Positions 7,859 to 16,710 of a stretch of 43,487 nt of DNA are shown in pieces (position 1 is the stretch's first letter; the number at the start of each line of letters is the position of its first letter). The position numbers were made by a program, and so were the translations under genes. Under the pieces are notes generated by a model, which worked only from the letters and a program-made list of their open reading frames with translations, made no database searches and was not told the origin of the DNA. Source of the stretch: Tepidiphilus margaritifer DSM 15129 (lineage in GTDB: Bacteria > Pseudomonadota > Gammaproteobacteria > Burkholderiales > Rhodocyclaceae); NCBI RefSeq assembly GCF_000425565.1, contig NZ_AUDR01000001.1:1-43487 (forward strand), written 5' to 3'.

Positions 7859-9538
7859 TTATCGTAAATGGGCCAGTTCAGGGTGAGAAACCAGGTCGGC
7901 AGCACGCCACATCGTCAGAACGTCACCCCGATAGGGGGCGTGGTAGAGCGGCGTCACCTCGTCGAGGGGAAGGGGAGTCGCCTCATCGACGTGAAGGATG
8001 ATGCAGCCGTCCGGATGATCTCTGGCCCAGCCGGATAGTTCATCTTCGCTCAGTTCGGATACGACCGTGGTCAGCCGACCGTAGAACGAGAACTCTCCCG
8101 AGTAATTGCCCCGAACAGCCAGGGGATGCCCATGCGCTTGCTCTTGGGCCAGAACGGCGCTCGGTACGCGTAGATCGAGGGCGGGCCAACTTCCATGAAA
8201 TATTCCCCACTGTCCCAGGAGCAGGGCGCACCAAGTGGTGGCAGCCAGGGAACATGCCACTACCGTAGTCTGCGAGGCATGACGACGCACGAACACGATC
8301 AGTCCGAGCGCGCTCACCATGAGGAGCAATCCAGCGAATACTAGAGGATAGGGGTCGGAATGGGCAAAAAGTGCAAGCTTCGGATTGCGGGATGAAAGCA
8401 AAGGAAAGACAGCAAATGCCCCGCCCAGGAGCAGCAAGACCAGCAGCGGGATGCCATGATTCCATGCAAAGGTGGCCCCGGGGGGGTCAGTCGCGTTCTC
8501 GTTTTGGAGCGCATGGGTCAGGAGCAGGGCCACGGCCGGAAAGGCGGGCAACAAGTAGTGTGCCTGTTTACCGCTGATGAGCGAGAAGAGCAGCAAAGTG
8601 GCTCCAGCCCAGGCCAGGCATAGGCGTACTCCCGAGTCGCGTCGTACGTCGAGGCGGCGCAGTGCCAACCATCCCCGAGGCCACAACGACCAGGGAAAGA
8701 GCAGCACGGGAACCAGCGGCAGATACCACCAGAAAGGCCGCCGGTGCGAGAAAGAATGCACGGTATAACCGGCGGTCTGATGTATCGTGAGATCGAGAAA
8801 ATACTCCTTGGTGGTATTCATGGCCAAGGGAATGAGCCAGCACAGAGCGATGCATCCCGCGAGCACACTGGCGAAGGCGAAACCGCCATACCAGCGCTTC
8901 CAGGAGAAATTCGCCTGCCGTTCATTCATCCACCAGGGCGCGAGCAGTACGACGGATCCCACCGGCAGGAATACGACCGGTCCTTTTGCCAGGATACCCA
9001 AACCCAGCGCCACCCCCAGGCCGGCGAAGTTCCAGGCCGATCCTCCCTGCCAATAGCGCACCAAAGCATGGATGGCCAGGAGCACGAAACTCGACAAAAG
9101 CATGTCGAACATGGTGCTCGAAGAAAAAAGCGCCCAATAAAAGGCCCCCAGGAGAAACACAGGCGCGGTGGCGGCCACGCTTTCCTTGGGCCAGAGCCGT
9201 CGGGCGAGCCTGGCGGTGAGGAAAAGGTTGAGCAGGCCAAAAAGCGGGGCGACGGCTCGTGCCCACCACTCATTGACCCCGAACAGTTTCCAGCCGGCCT
9301 GCATCAACCAGAAAAAGAGGGGCGGTTTGCCGCTGTAGTACTCGCCATTGAGGTAAGGCACCCAAAAGCTGTCGCGCCACCACATTTCCCACGCCACCGC
9401 CAGGTAGCGGCTCTCGTCGATGGGAAAAGCCGGCCGGATGAGCAAAGTGCCCACGGCAAGGGCGAGCCAGCCAAGGAGCCATGCCAAAGGAATGGGCCGG
9501 CGTGCCGCCCCTCGCCCGGCGAGGATCTCCGCGTTCAC
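7859..9538 (-). CDS. ArnT/PMT-like membrane glycosyltransferase (GT-C)
   Basis: 559 residues with many hydrophobic helices. The first periplasmic loop contains the acidic motif PAFPIDESRYLAVAWEM, equivalent to the DETRYA region of ArnT and the DE motif of PMT-type enzymes. The YYSGKPPLFFWLM stretch that follows also fits this family. Such enzymes take a sugar from a polyprenyl phosphate carrier and attach it on the periplasmic side to lipid A, protein or another glycan. I chose GTG 9538 because it forms a GTGA overlap with the stop of the upstream dehydrogenase, the same junction type as between the other operon genes. An ATG at 9562 is a longer alternative. The acceptor is inferred to be lipid A or core because msbA is adjacent. 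Confidence 0.8.
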   Translation of the reverse strand: MNAEILAGRGAARRPIPLAWLLGWLALAVGTLLIRPAFPIDESRYLAVAWEMWWRDSFWVPYLNGEYYSGKPPLFFWLMQAGWKLFGVNEWWARAVAPLFGLLNLFLTARLARRLWPKESVAATAPVFLLGAFYWALFSSSTMFDMLLSSFVLLAIHALVRYWQGGSAWNFAGLGVALGLGILAKGPVVFLPVGSVVLLAPWWMNERQANFSWKRWYGGFAFASVLAGCIALCWLIPLAMNTTKEYFLDLTIHQTAGYTVHSFSHRRPFWWYLPLVPVLLFPWSLWPRGWLALRRLDVRRDSGVRLCLAWAGATLLLFSLISGKQAHYLLPAFPAVALLLTHALQNENATDPPGATFAWNHGIPLLVLLLLGGAFAVFPLLSSRNPKLALFAHSDPYPLVFAGLLLMVSALGLIVFVRRHASQTTVVACSLAATTWCALLLGQWGIFHGSWPALDLRVPSAVLAQEQAHGHPLAVRGNYSGEFSFYGRLTTVVSELSEDELSGWARDHPDGCIILHVDEATPLPLDEVTPLYHAPYRGDVLTMWRAADLVSHPELAHLR

Positions 9539-10623
9539 GCTGTTTCGCGACCCAGGCGGCAATGTTTCGGCTGAAAGGGGAAGGAGATCTCCCGCCCCGT
9601 TTCGATCGATTCGTAGAGGGCCGTGATGAGCTCGAGCGAACGGCGCCCTTCACGGCCGTCGACCCCACCCGGTGTGCCGTCGATCAGGTTCGAGACCACG
9701 TCTTCGAGATAGCGGCGATGGCCGAATCCATAGACGTTGGGCGGATTTTCGCTGTATTTTTCCAGGATCTCGGCATCGGTCGGCTGGGGCTCGACGAAGT
9801 GCCAGCGCAGCATTTTATTGACCGCGAATCCGCCGATCTCGACGGTGCCCCGCTCTCCGAGCAGGGAGATCGACCCCTCGAGATCTTTGGGGCGGGCGGC
9901 GGTCGTGGCCTCGATGATACCCAGGGCGCCGCTGGCAAACTTGAGCACGGCAATGCCCGTGTCCTCGGCTTCGATGTCGACGAAGGCGGTGGCCGACTTG
10001 GCGAACACCGATTCCACCGGGCCGAGCATCCACTGCAGGAGATCGACGTGGTGGCTCGCCTGGTTGGTGAAGACGCCGCCGTCTTGCGCCCAGGTACCCC
10101 GCCAGGCATCTTGATCGTAATATTTTTGATCGCGGCACCAGCGCACGCGCACCGTCCCCAAGGCGAGCTTACCGAATCGTCCCGCTTCGAGGGCCTCGCG
10201 CAGCTTACGCACGGGGACGTTGTAGCGGTTTTGCTTGACCACGAACAAACGCACCCCTGCTTCGTCACAGGCCCGGATCATGGCATCGGCGTCTTCCAGA
10301 CGCAACGCCATCGGTTTTTCCACCACGAAATGCTTGCGATAGGAAACCAGATCGAGGCACACGGGGGCGTGCATGCCGCTCGGGGTGAGGATGTTGAGCA
10401 CGTCGATCTGCTCGCCGAGCTGCTCCATCATGTCGTGGTAATCGACGAACCAGGGCACGCCGTATTTCTCGCCGAACTGGCGGGCACGTTCTTCCTTGAC
10501 GTCACAGACGGCGACGAGCCGGGCGCGGGGGATCTCCCCTTTTCCGAGGATTTCTGCGTGACGCTGCGCGATACGCCCGCAGCCGACGAGGGCGAAATTC
10601 AATTGAGTGTCTTGAGTGGTCAT
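9535..10623 (-). CDS. Gfo/Idh/MocA oxidoreductase, probable UDP-sugar 3-dehydrogenase (WlbA/GnnA-like)
   Basis: 362 residues. The N-terminal Rossmann fold has the NAD(P)-binding GCGRIAQRH, and the EKP motif is present as VVEKPMAL. The C-terminal domain carries QNRYNVPVRKL, RGTWAQDGG and NQASHHVDLLQWM, a pattern I associate with WlbA/WbpB-type UDP-sugar 3-dehydrogenases. That resemblance is from memory, not alignment. Such enzymes make a 3-keto nucleotide sugar, the substrate for a DegT-type aminotransferase, and exactly that gene follows two positions downstream. It is the first gene of the operon, with ATG 10623 about 22 bp after the predicted transcription start. The exact sugar is unknown. 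Confidence 0.75.
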   Translation of the reverse strand: MTTQDTQLNFALVGCGRIAQRHAEILGKGEIPRARLVAVCDVKEERARQFGEKYGVPWFVDYHDMMEQLGEQIDVLNILTPSGMHAPVCLDLVSYRKHFVVEKPMALRLEDADAMIRACDEAGVRLFVVKQNRYNVPVRKLREALEAGRFGKLALGTVRVRWCRDQKYYDQDAWRGTWAQDGGVFTNQASHHVDLLQWMLGPVESVFAKSATAFVDIEAEDTGIAVLKFASGALGIIEATTAARPKDLEGSISLLGERGTVEIGGFAVNKMLRWHFVEPQPTDAEILEKYSENPPNVYGFGHRRYLEDVVSNLIDGTPGGVDGREGRRSLELITALYESIETGREISFPFQPKHCRLGRETA

Positions 10624-10651
10624 GGAAGGTAAAGCTCGTAAAAATTCTTTG

Positions 10652-10657
10652 ATTATA
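10652..10657 (-). promoter_or_regulatory. -10 element of the glycan operon
   Basis: On the minus strand the hexamer is a perfect TATAAT, 28 bp upstream of the dehydrogenase ATG. No good -35 hexamer sits 16-18 bp upstream, so an activator or an unusual -35 may be used. It separates this operon from the cob genes upstream on the same strand. Confidence 0.5.
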
Positions 10658-10704
10658 TCCAGGCAACCTGTCGCTTTCCTGTCATCTCGTGCGGGGCATG
10701 CCGT

Positions 10705-11262
10705 TTACGTCCGGTTGAACCACCGCAGCATACTCCCCCAAGGCTCGAGGTCGATGCGCGTGGATTGGGCGCAACCGAAGTCGAGGGCGAGCCAACGCTC
10801 GCGCGGCAACCCGAGCAGGTGCCCGGCGAGCACGCGCAAAGGGCCACCGTGGGCGACGATCACGATCGCCTTCTCGTCCTGGTGGCGTTCGCGCGTTTCC
10901 TGCCACCATTCGAGCACGCGCATGGCCATTTCGGCGGCCGACTCACCCCCCGGCGGCTGAAAACCGAAGGGGTTTTTCGCCCAGAGTTCCAGTGCTTCGC
11001 CCAGCGACTCGAACGGCTGCAGCTCCCATTGGCCGAAGTGCATTTCCTTGAGGCGTTCGTCGAGAATGGGCTGCCCCAGGGCCTGGGCGAGTGCGTGTGC
11101 CCGGTTCGAGGGGCTGGAAAAAAGGCGAAAACGCTCGGGCAGCCAGGGAAACAGGCGTTCGGCGGCCTCTTCGGCGGCTTCGGCGAGCGGCACGTCGCTG
11201 TGGCCATAACACAAGCCCGGATCGATGGCCACGCGCGGATGTCGGATCAGATGAATTTCCAT
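10705..11262 (-). CDS. cobC: Alpha-ribazole phosphatase (histidine phosphatase family)
   Basis: 185 residues beginning MEIHLIRHPRV, with the RH catalytic histidine of the phosphoglycerate mutase-like superfamily, and later IVAHGGPLRVL with the second catalytic His. CobC dephosphorylates alpha-ribazole phosphate, or adenosylcobalamin 5'-phosphate, late in cobalamin assembly. The family is broad, but position directly after cobS within a cobU-cobT-cobS block supports this role. The start is placed at ATG 11262; an upstream in-frame extension to 11367 lies inside cobS and has no family similarity. It overlaps cobS by 16 bp. Confidence 0.85.
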   Translation of the reverse strand: MEIHLIRHPRVAIDPGLCYGHSDVPLAEAAEEAAERLFPWLPERFRLFSSPSNRAHALAQALGQPILDERLKEMHFGQWELQPFESLGEALELWAKNPFGFQPPGGESAAEMAMRVLEWWQETRERHQDEKAIVIVAHGGPLRVLAGHLLGLPRERWLALDFGCAQSTRIDLEPWGSMLRWFNRT

Positions 11263-12026
11263 GCAGCCAAGATTCCTAGCAAAAAGGTGATTTCGCCCGT
11301 TTGTTGGACGGCACCGAGCACGTCGCCAGTGTAGCCGCCCAGCCGGCGGGCGCACAGCCGGGTCCAAGCGGCGGCGGCGGCCCCGGCGGCGACGAGCCCC
11401 GCGAGCGCGACCGGCGGCGGGAGCCAGGCGAGCGGCACGAGCACCCCGACCGCGGCGGCGAGCTTCGCCGCGTGGTCCAGCCCTTCAACCAGCGGTTTGG
11501 CGCGGCTCGCGGCGTCTTCGGCACGCGCATAGGGCAACACCAGCATGGGGAATAGTACGGCGCCGCGCGAGACCGCATGCGCCGCCATGAGCGCAGCGAA
11601 CCGCGATCCCGCTCCGAGCTCGCTGGCGAGCGCGGCGGTGAGCGCCACGCGCGCCCCCAGTGCCAGGACGAGGGCGGTGGCCCCGTAATTGCCCAGGCGT
11701 GCGTCCTTCATGATGGCGAGGATGTGCATTCTATCCCAGCCGGCACCGAAGCCGTCGACGGCATCGCTCAGGCCATCCTCGTGCATGGCCCCGGTGAGCA
11801 GGACCACGAACGCCACGGCGAGCACCGCGGCGACGGTCGGCGGCCACAGCCAGAGCGCCAACGACAACACCGCGGCCTCGAGGAACCCGACGACGAGTCC
11901 CGCCCAGGGAAAAAACCCGATGGCCCCGCTCTGGTGGAGCGGTACCTGGGGCAAATCGCGCGGCAGCGGCAGCCGGGTGAAGAACTGCAGCGCCGCGACG
12001 AACCGCCAGAAGAGCCTGCGGATCAT
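11247..12026 (-). CDS. cobS: Adenosylcobinamide-GDP ribazoletransferase (cobalamin synthase)
   Basis: 259 residues, mostly hydrophobic with several membrane helices. The family motif HEDGLSDAVDGFG, which holds the acidic metal-binding residues, is near residue 80, and FFTRLPLP is at the N-terminus. CobS joins adenosylcobinamide-GDP to alpha-ribazole (phosphate) in the inner membrane. Starting at ATG 12026, it is 34 bp downstream of cobT and overlaps cobC, so the three are likely co-transcribed. Confidence 0.95.
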   Translation of the reverse strand: MIRRLFWRFVAALQFFTRLPLPRDLPQVPLHQSGAIGFFPWAGLVVGFLEAAVLSLALWLWPPTVAAVLAVAFVVLLTGAMHEDGLSDAVDGFGAGWDRMHILAIMKDARLGNYGATALVLALGARVALTAALASELGAGSRFAALMAAHAVSRGAVLFPMLVLPYARAEDAASRAKPLVEGLDHAAKLAAAVGVLVPLAWLPPPVALAGLVAAGAAAAAWTRLCARRLGGYTGDVLGAVQQTGEITFLLGILAAWKFI

Positions 12027-12059
12027 GGCAGGGCGCGCAGGTGGGGACGTGCCACCGCT

Positions 12060-13100
12060 TCAGCTGCCCGAGGCCACGCCGGCCGCGGAGAAACTGGCCA
12101 TCTCGCGCAGGAAGGCGGAAGCGGAGACGACGAGCGGATAGGCGAGCGCCGCGCCGGTCCCCTCGCCCAGGCGCAGGTCGAGTTCGAGGAGCGCTTCGGC
12201 GCCGAGGTGCTCGAGCTGCAGGCGGTGCCCCGGCTCCTGCGAGCGGTGCGAGAAGATGCAGTAGTCGAGTACGGCCGGCTCCAGGGCATGGGCGACGAGG
12301 AGCGCGGCGGTGACGATGAATCCATCGACGAGGATGACGAGACGGCGTGCGGCTGCGGCGAGCATCGCCCCGGCGATCTGGCCGATCTCGAACCCGCCGT
12401 ATTCGGCGAGCACGTCGATCGGATCGGTAGGTACGCCGCCGCGCGCGAGTGCTGTCTCGAGCAGCTGGCGCTTCGTTGCCAGTCCTTCATCGTCGAGCCC
12501 CGTGCCACGGCCGGTGATCGCCGCGAGCGGTGCGCCGGTAAAACAGTGGGTGAGCAGGGTGGCGGAGGCCGTGTTGCCGATGCCCATCTCGCCCAGCAAG
12601 AGGGAGTCGGTCTCGGGGGGCAGGCGGCGCACCAGCTCGGCACCGGTGGCGAGGCAGCGCACGGCCAATTCCCGGCCGAGCGCCGGCGCCTGGAGATAGT
12701 CGTTGCTGCCGAAAGCGAGTTTGGCATCGATCAGGCCGGGGCGCGGCGCGAAGACGTGATCGACGCCGGCGTCGACCACGGCAAGGGGGATGCCGTGCTG
12801 GCGGCAGAAGACGTTGATCGCTGCGCCGCCGGCGAGGAAATTCTCCACCATCTGCCAGGTGACTTCGCGTGGGAAGGCCGAGATGCCGGGTCGGCGCGTG
12901 GCGCCGTGGTCGGCGGCGAAGACGAGCGCCTGCGGTTGTTCCAGGCGGGGATCGAGGCGGCGCTGGATGAGACCCAAGCGCAGCGCCGTGGTCTCGAGCC
13001 GCCCCAGTGCACCGTGCGGTTTGGTCTTGTCGTCGATGGCGCGCTGCAGACGGGTGGCGAGGTCTGGGTCGTGCGTCGGCGTGAGGGAGAATTCGAGCAT
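12060..13100 (-). CDS. cobT: Nicotinate-nucleotide--dimethylbenzimidazole phosphoribosyltransferase
   Basis: 346 residues, the usual CobT length. Conserved regions visible are [13 protein letters not shown] near the N-terminus, [31 protein letters not shown] in the middle, and SHRSQEPGH near the C-terminus. The enzyme makes alpha-ribazole phosphate from dimethylbenzimidazole and nicotinate mononucleotide for the lower ligand of cobalamin. I place the start at ATG 13100; ATG 13133 would add 11 residues. No clear ribosome-binding site precedes either one. It lies between cobU and cobS on the same strand. Confidence 0.95.
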   Translation of the reverse strand: MLEFSLTPTHDPDLATRLQRAIDDKTKPHGALGRLETTALRLGLIQRRLDPRLEQPQALVFAADHGATRRPGISAFPREVTWQMVENFLAGGAAINVFCRQHGIPLAVVDAGVDHVFAPRPGLIDAKLAFGSNDYLQAPALGRELAVRCLATGAELVRRLPPETDSLLLGEMGIGNTASATLLTHCFTGAPLAAITGRGTGLDDEGLATKRQLLETALARGGVPTDPIDVLAEYGGFEIGQIAGAMLAAAARRLVILVDGFIVTAALLVAHALEPAVLDYCIFSHRSQEPGHRLQLEHLGAEALLELDLRLGEGTGAALAYPLVVSASAFLREMASFSAAGVASGS

Positions 13101-13149
13101 CGGAAGGGGAGATTCGTCGGCGAAAGCCCGCATTGTACGCAAACGCGAT

Positions 13150-13167
13150 CCCGGCGGAAACGCCGGG
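13150..13167. other. GC-rich hairpin between cobU and cobT
   Basis: CCCGGCG and CGCCGGG form a perfect 7-bp stem around a GAAA loop (TTTC on the minus strand) in the 50-bp gap between cobU and the upstream-start option for cobT. No T-tract follows on the minus strand, so it is probably an intercistronic stem rather than a terminator. Confidence 0.35.
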
Positions 13168-13183
13168 TGCCGTGCATGAACGC

Positions 13184-13717
13184 TCATTTGAGCCGCAACG
13201 GCAGTCCGGCTACGACGAGGCTCACCGCGGCGGCGCGTGCGGCGACGTCCTGATTGAGCCGCCCGGCCTCGTCGCGAAAGCGCCGCCCGAGTGCGGTTTC
13301 GGGCACCAGCCCCAGCCCGACTTCGTTGGCGACCAGCACGAGCGGACCGGGCGGTTCGGCCACGAGTTCGAGCAGCGCCGCGCGCTCGGCGGCGAATTCG
13401 GTCGGCGTTCGGCGCGGCGGGTCGTCGAGACAGGCAAGGAGCCAGTTCGATAGCCACAGCGTCAGGCAATCGACTAGGACGAAACGGCCAGGGGCGGCGT
13501 GGGCGCGCAGGGCGGCGGCGAGCGTGAAGGGGGCTTCCACCGTGCGCCAATGGGCGGGGCGCTCCTGCCGATGGCGGGCGATGCGCTCGGCCATTTCGCC
13601 ATCGCGGGCTTCGCCCGTGACGATCACGGTCACCGGTAGTCCGCTGTCTTCGGCCAGCCGTTGCGCCAGGGCACTCTTGCCGCTGCGAGCGCCGCCGAGC
13701 AGGAAGTGGGTGCTCAT
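13184..13717 (-). CDS. cobU: Adenosylcobinamide kinase / adenosylcobinamide-phosphate guanylyltransferase
   Basis: 177 residues. The P-loop GGARSGKS spans residues 8-15, and [11 protein letters not shown] and [21 protein letters not shown] are characteristic of CobU/CobP. The bifunctional enzyme phosphorylates adenosylcobinamide and then transfers GMP to give adenosylcobinamide-GDP, the CobS substrate. It is the first gene of the cobU-cobT-cobS-cobC block. The 66 bp separating it from divergent ampD is too short for a cobalamin riboswitch. Confidence 0.95.
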   Translation of the reverse strand: MSTHFLLGGARSGKSALAQRLAEDSGLPVTVIVTGEARDGEMAERIARHRQERPAHWRTVEAPFTLAAALRAHAAPGRFVLVDCLTLWLSNWLLACLDDPPRRTPTEFAAERAALLELVAEPPGPLVLVANEVGLGLVPETALGRRFRDEAGRLNQDVAARAAAVSLVVAGLPLRLK

Positions 13718-13747
13718 ATCGGTGCGGGTCCGGAACCTGAAACCGCC

Positions 13748-13753
13748 TATTAT
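13748..13753 (+). promoter_or_regulatory. Possible -10 element for ampD
   Basis: TATTAT, a five-of-six match to the -10 consensus, lies 31 bp upstream of the ampD ATG in the short cobU/ampD divergent region. No convincing -35 was seen. Confidence 0.3.
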
Positions 13754-13783
13754 AGAGACCCTGGACGAATCAGTTTGGAGGAA

Positions 13784-14425
13784 ATGGTCGTGGAAGAACT
13801 CGAGCGCTGGGTCGATCGGCGGGTGGCCTCACCCAACTGCGACGATCGCCCGGCGGGCATGCCGATCAGCCTGGTGGTGCTGCACGCGATCAGCCTGCCG
13901 CCGGAAGTCTTCGGCGGCGATGCGGTCGAGCGGCTCTTCACCAACACGCTCGATCCGGCCGCTCATCCCGCCTTTGCCTCGCTCGAGGGGTTGCGCGTGT
14001 CGGCACACTACTTCATCCGGCGCGATGGGGAGACGATCGAATTCGTTCCTCCGGATCGCCGTGCCTGGCATGCCGGTCTCTCCTGCTGGGAAGGGCGGGA
14101 GCGCTGCAACGATTTCTCCGTGGGCATCGAACTCGAAGGCTCGGATCGCCAGCCATTCACGGCTGCCCAATATGAAAGAGCGGCGGCGCTCGTCGCTTCC
14201 CTCGTAAGACGTTATCCTTCGATCGACTCCGTTGCAGGACATTGTCATGTATCGCCGGTTCGTAAGACGGATCCCGGACCGTTCTTCGACTGGCATCGTT
14301 TCACTGCCCTTCTGCCTCTGACCCTGGTCATGCGGCTGAGGATTGCCGGCCTGGTTTCAGGGCGCTTTCTGCCCCTGTTGCTGTCGCAAGGATGCAACAA
14401 CCGGGGACCGGTTGAAAGGTCTTGA
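13784..14425 (+). CDS. ampD: 1,6-anhydro-N-acetylmuramyl-L-alanine amidase
   Basis: 213 residues of the cytoplasmic zinc amidase AmpD (Amidase_2 fold). Zinc ligands His34, His153 and Asp163 and catalytic Glu116 are recognisable, with Lys161 in the VSPVRKTDPGPFFDW stretch. AmpD cleaves the stem peptide from anhydro-muropeptides during peptidoglycan recycling and so keeps ampC-type induction low. ATG 13784 follows GGAGGAA closely. The catalytic domain ends near residue 178, yet the frame continues about 35 residues further with a hydrophobic, Leu-rich tail. That makes the protein longer than typical AmpD and could reflect loss of the original stop. Confidence 0.92.
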   Translation: MVVEELERWVDRRVASPNCDDRPAGMPISLVVLHAISLPPEVFGGDAVERLFTNTLDPAAHPAFASLEGLRVSAHYFIRRDGETIEFVPPDRRAWHAGLSCWEGRERCNDFSVGIELEGSDRQPFTAAQYERAAALVASLVRRYPSIDSVAGHCHVSPVRKTDPGPFFDWHRFTALLPLTLVMRLRIAGLVSGRFLPLLLSQGCNNRGPVERS

Positions 14426-14648
14426 TCGGCCAACCCCTTGGCGGAACGAAAGTTTCGCGTTATTCTGCGATTCCCTCAACGATCATTCTGCTTTTTCTCT
14501 CCTGCGGCGGGCACCCCCGTCGCGCCCCGTTCGGCCGCATTTCGGCCGGCATGTACGACCTCACGATCGCCTTCGTCGCCGCCATTTCTGCGGCAGCATC
14601 ACAGTGACATCCGGCGAAGGCACCTCGGCATGAAAGGAGGACATCGTC

Positions 14649-15497
14649 ATGACCGACGACCGACGGTATGACAAAGAAGTAGAAATTGCGACTGGCCGCG
14701 ATGGCGTCCCCGGTCGCGTGGCGGCCACTGTCTTGCTCGTGCTCGCCTGCTGTACGGCACTCTTGGGGCTTTTCGTCGTCTCCGATCCCGGAGAGGCGGC
14801 AATGGCGCCCACGGCTACGGCTTTGCTGCCATTGCCCGAAGACGACGGCGATGACGACGCCGATGCCCCGCCTCCCGTGGTCAGCGAAACGCTCGCTCCT
14901 GCTCCAGCGTCCGCCCCGCCCGAAAAGCGCGTCGCCTCTGCGTCCGACCGGCGTGAGTCCGTTGCGCCGCCAGTCAAGGCGGCTGCCAAAGCGCCCGGCG
15001 ATTCGGTGCAGGCGCATCTCGGCATCCAGGCCTTGAGCCCCGAGATGCGGCGCGTGCGCGACCACGTGGCGCGGCGCTATCGTGTGGCCTCCGCCGCGCT
15101 CACGCCGCTCTTCCTTACGGTGGAGCAGGAATCCCGCCGTCGCGGCCTCGATCCGACGTTGGTGGTGGCGGTGATCGCCATCGAGTCCGAGTTCAATCCT
15201 TTCGCCGAGAGCCCCGACGGGGCGCAAGGGCTGATGCAGGTCGTCCCGAAGTGGCACGTTCAGCGTATCCATGCACGGCTCAAGCGCAGCAGAGTGCCCG
15301 ACGACGCCCTCTTTGATCCCGTGCTCAACGTTTCGGTAGGGATCGAAGTGCTTGCCGAAGCCAAACAACGCCATGGCAGCATCGAGAAAGCCCTGCAAGC
15401 CTTTGCCGGCGCTCCGGACGACCCGGAGCAGCGCTACGCGCGCCGGGTGCTGGCGATGAAGCGCAGCCTGGAGCAGATCGCGCGGCGCCAGAGCTAG
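14649..15497 (+). CDS. Membrane-anchored lytic transglycosylase (SLT domain)
   Basis: 282 residues. A single membrane helix (about 22-44) is followed by an acidic and Ala/Pro-rich linker (about 50-115) and a C-terminal SLT lysozyme-like domain. The catalytic Glu179 lies in AIESEFNPFAES, followed by the family motif GAQGLMQV. It should cleave the glycan strand of peptidoglycan on the periplasmic side, releasing 1,6-anhydro-muropeptides of the kind AmpD recycles. A strong ribosome-binding site (AAAGGAGG) precedes ATG 14649. The 223 bp between ampD and this gene hold no convincing gene. Confidence 0.88.
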   Translation: MTDDRRYDKEVEIATGRDGVPGRVAATVLLVLACCTALLGLFVVSDPGEAAMAPTATALLPLPEDDGDDDADAPPPVVSETLAPAPASAPPEKRVASASDRRESVAPPVKAAAKAPGDSVQAHLGIQALSPEMRRVRDHVARRYRVASAALTPLFLTVEQESRRRGLDPTLVVAVIAIESEFNPFAESPDGAQGLMQVVPKWHVQRIHARLKRSRVPDDALFDPVLNVSVGIEVLAEAKQRHGSIEKALQAFAGAPDDPEQRYARRVLAMKRSLEQIARRQS

Positions 15498-15516
15498 CGT
15501 CCAAGCAGAAAGTGCG

Positions 15517-15534
15517 GCGCCGTTTCAGCGGCGC
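15517..15534. terminator. Short stem between convergent transglycosylase and aminotransferase genes
   Basis: GCGCCG (15517-15522) pairs with CGGCGC (15529-15534) across a 6-nt loop. It overlaps the aminotransferase stop and follows the transglycosylase stop by 20 bp. With no T-run, it is only a weak terminator candidate. Confidence 0.3.
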
Positions 15535-16691
15535 AGCACCTCGGCCAACCGTTCGATGGCGGCAGCGATGCGCGACTGGCTGGTGGTATAGGCAAAGCGC
15601 AAAAAGTGCTCGGCGCGGTGCTCGCCGAAATCCCTGCCCGGCGTGACGGCCACGTGCGCTTCCTCGATGAAGCGTTGCGCGAGCCGATCGGCCGTTTCTC
15701 CCAGGGCCGAGACGTCGGCGTAGGCGTAGAAGGCGCCGGTGGGTTCGGCCGGCACGTTCAAGCCCAGGGTATCGAGCCCGCGCAGCAGCACGTGACGCCG
15801 TCGGGCGAACTCATCGCGCCGCCGTTCCAATTCTTCCTGCGTCTGCGGCAGGAAGGCGGCGAGCGCCGCGTGCTGGGCCACCGTCGAGGGCGAGATGAAG
15901 AGGTGCTGAGCGAGTTTTTCCGCCTCGCGCACCCAGTCGGTGTCGGGGAGCGCCAACCAGCCGAGGCGCCAGCCGGTCATGCCGAAATACTTGGAGAAAC
16001 TGTTCACGACGAGTACGTCGCGCCGCCGCGAGAGGATGGTGCGCATCTCCTCGCCGTACGTGAGCCCTTGGTAGATCTCGTCGACGAGCGTGATCACGCC
16101 GCGTGCGGCGGCCGCCTCGGCGATCGCCTCGATCGCTTCGAGCGAGAGCTGGGTGCCGGTGGGGTTGGCCGGCGAGGCGAGCATCACGCCGCGGGTGCGC
16201 GGCCCGCAGGCAGCGGCGATCATCGCCGCCGTGGGCTGGAAGGCCGTCTCCGGGCCCACCGGCAGCAGCCGCACTCGCCCCTCGAAGGTGCGCACGAGGT
16301 GGCGGTTGCAGGGGTAGGAAGGGTCGGGTAGCAGCCACTCGTCGCTGGGATCGGTGGTGATCCCCAGCGCCAGCACCAGGGCGCCAGAAGCGCCCGCGGT
16401 GATGACGATGCGCTCGGGGGCGACGTCGGCACCCAATCGCTCGGCGTAGAAGGCGGAGATCGCCTCGCGCAGCGCTGGAAGACCCAGCGCCGGCGTATAG
16501 GCCACGCGCCCGGCCGCGAGGAAACGCCGGGCCGCGTCCAGCACCGGTTCGGGTGTGGGGAAGTCGGGCTCTCCCACTTCCATGTGGATCACGTCGCAAC
16601 CGGCTCGTTCGAGCTCGGAGGCGCGGCGCAACAGATCCATCACGTAAAACGGTGCGATCTCGCCCATACGGGCGGCGAACCTCGGGGCCAT
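15525..16691 (-). CDS. Class I/II PLP-dependent aminotransferase
   Basis: 388 residues of fold-type I. The substrate-binding MEVGEPDFPTPEPV region, ASPANPTG, LVDEIYQGLTYG and the PLP-lysine motif NSFSKYFGMTGWRLGW are all present. This places it among aspartate/alanine-type aminotransferases of the AspC/AlaA class; the amino-acid substrate cannot be assigned from sequence alone. ATG 16691 is used; an internal ATG eight codons later (MGEIAPFYVMDLL) is also possible. It lies 19 bp downstream of the pckG stop on the same strand, so they may share a transcript. Confidence 0.88.
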   Translation of the reverse strand: MAPRFAARMGEIAPFYVMDLLRRASELERAGCDVIHMEVGEPDFPTPEPVLDAARRFLAAGRVAYTPALGLPALREAISAFYAERLGADVAPERIVITAGASGALVLALGITTDPSDEWLLPDPSYPCNRHLVRTFEGRVRLLPVGPETAFQPTAAMIAAACGPRTRGVMLASPANPTGTQLSLEAIEAIAEAAAARGVITLVDEIYQGLTYGEEMRTILSRRRDVLVVNSFSKYFGMTGWRLGWLALPDTDWVREAEKLAQHLFISPSTVAQHAALAAFLPQTQEELERRRDEFARRRHVLLRGLDTLGLNVPAEPTGAFYAYADVSALGETADRLAQRFIEEAHVAVTPGRDFGEHRAEHFLRFAYTTSQSRIAAAIERLAEVLRR

Positions 16692-16710
16692 CGCCGCGCT
16701 CCTTCGTGGG

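Noticed and set aside
11577-13253. 558-codon plus-strand frame antisense to cobS/cobT
   Set aside because: Shadow of the cob genes, with repetitive Glu/Arg/Gly content.
13718-13783. Cobalamin riboswitch before cobU
   Set aside because: Only 66 bp separate cobU from ampD, too little for the aptamer, and no B12-box-like sequence was seen.
14422-14607. 61-codon TTG-started frame after ampD
   Set aside because: No ribosome-binding site or recognisable similarity; start overlaps the ampD stop by chance.
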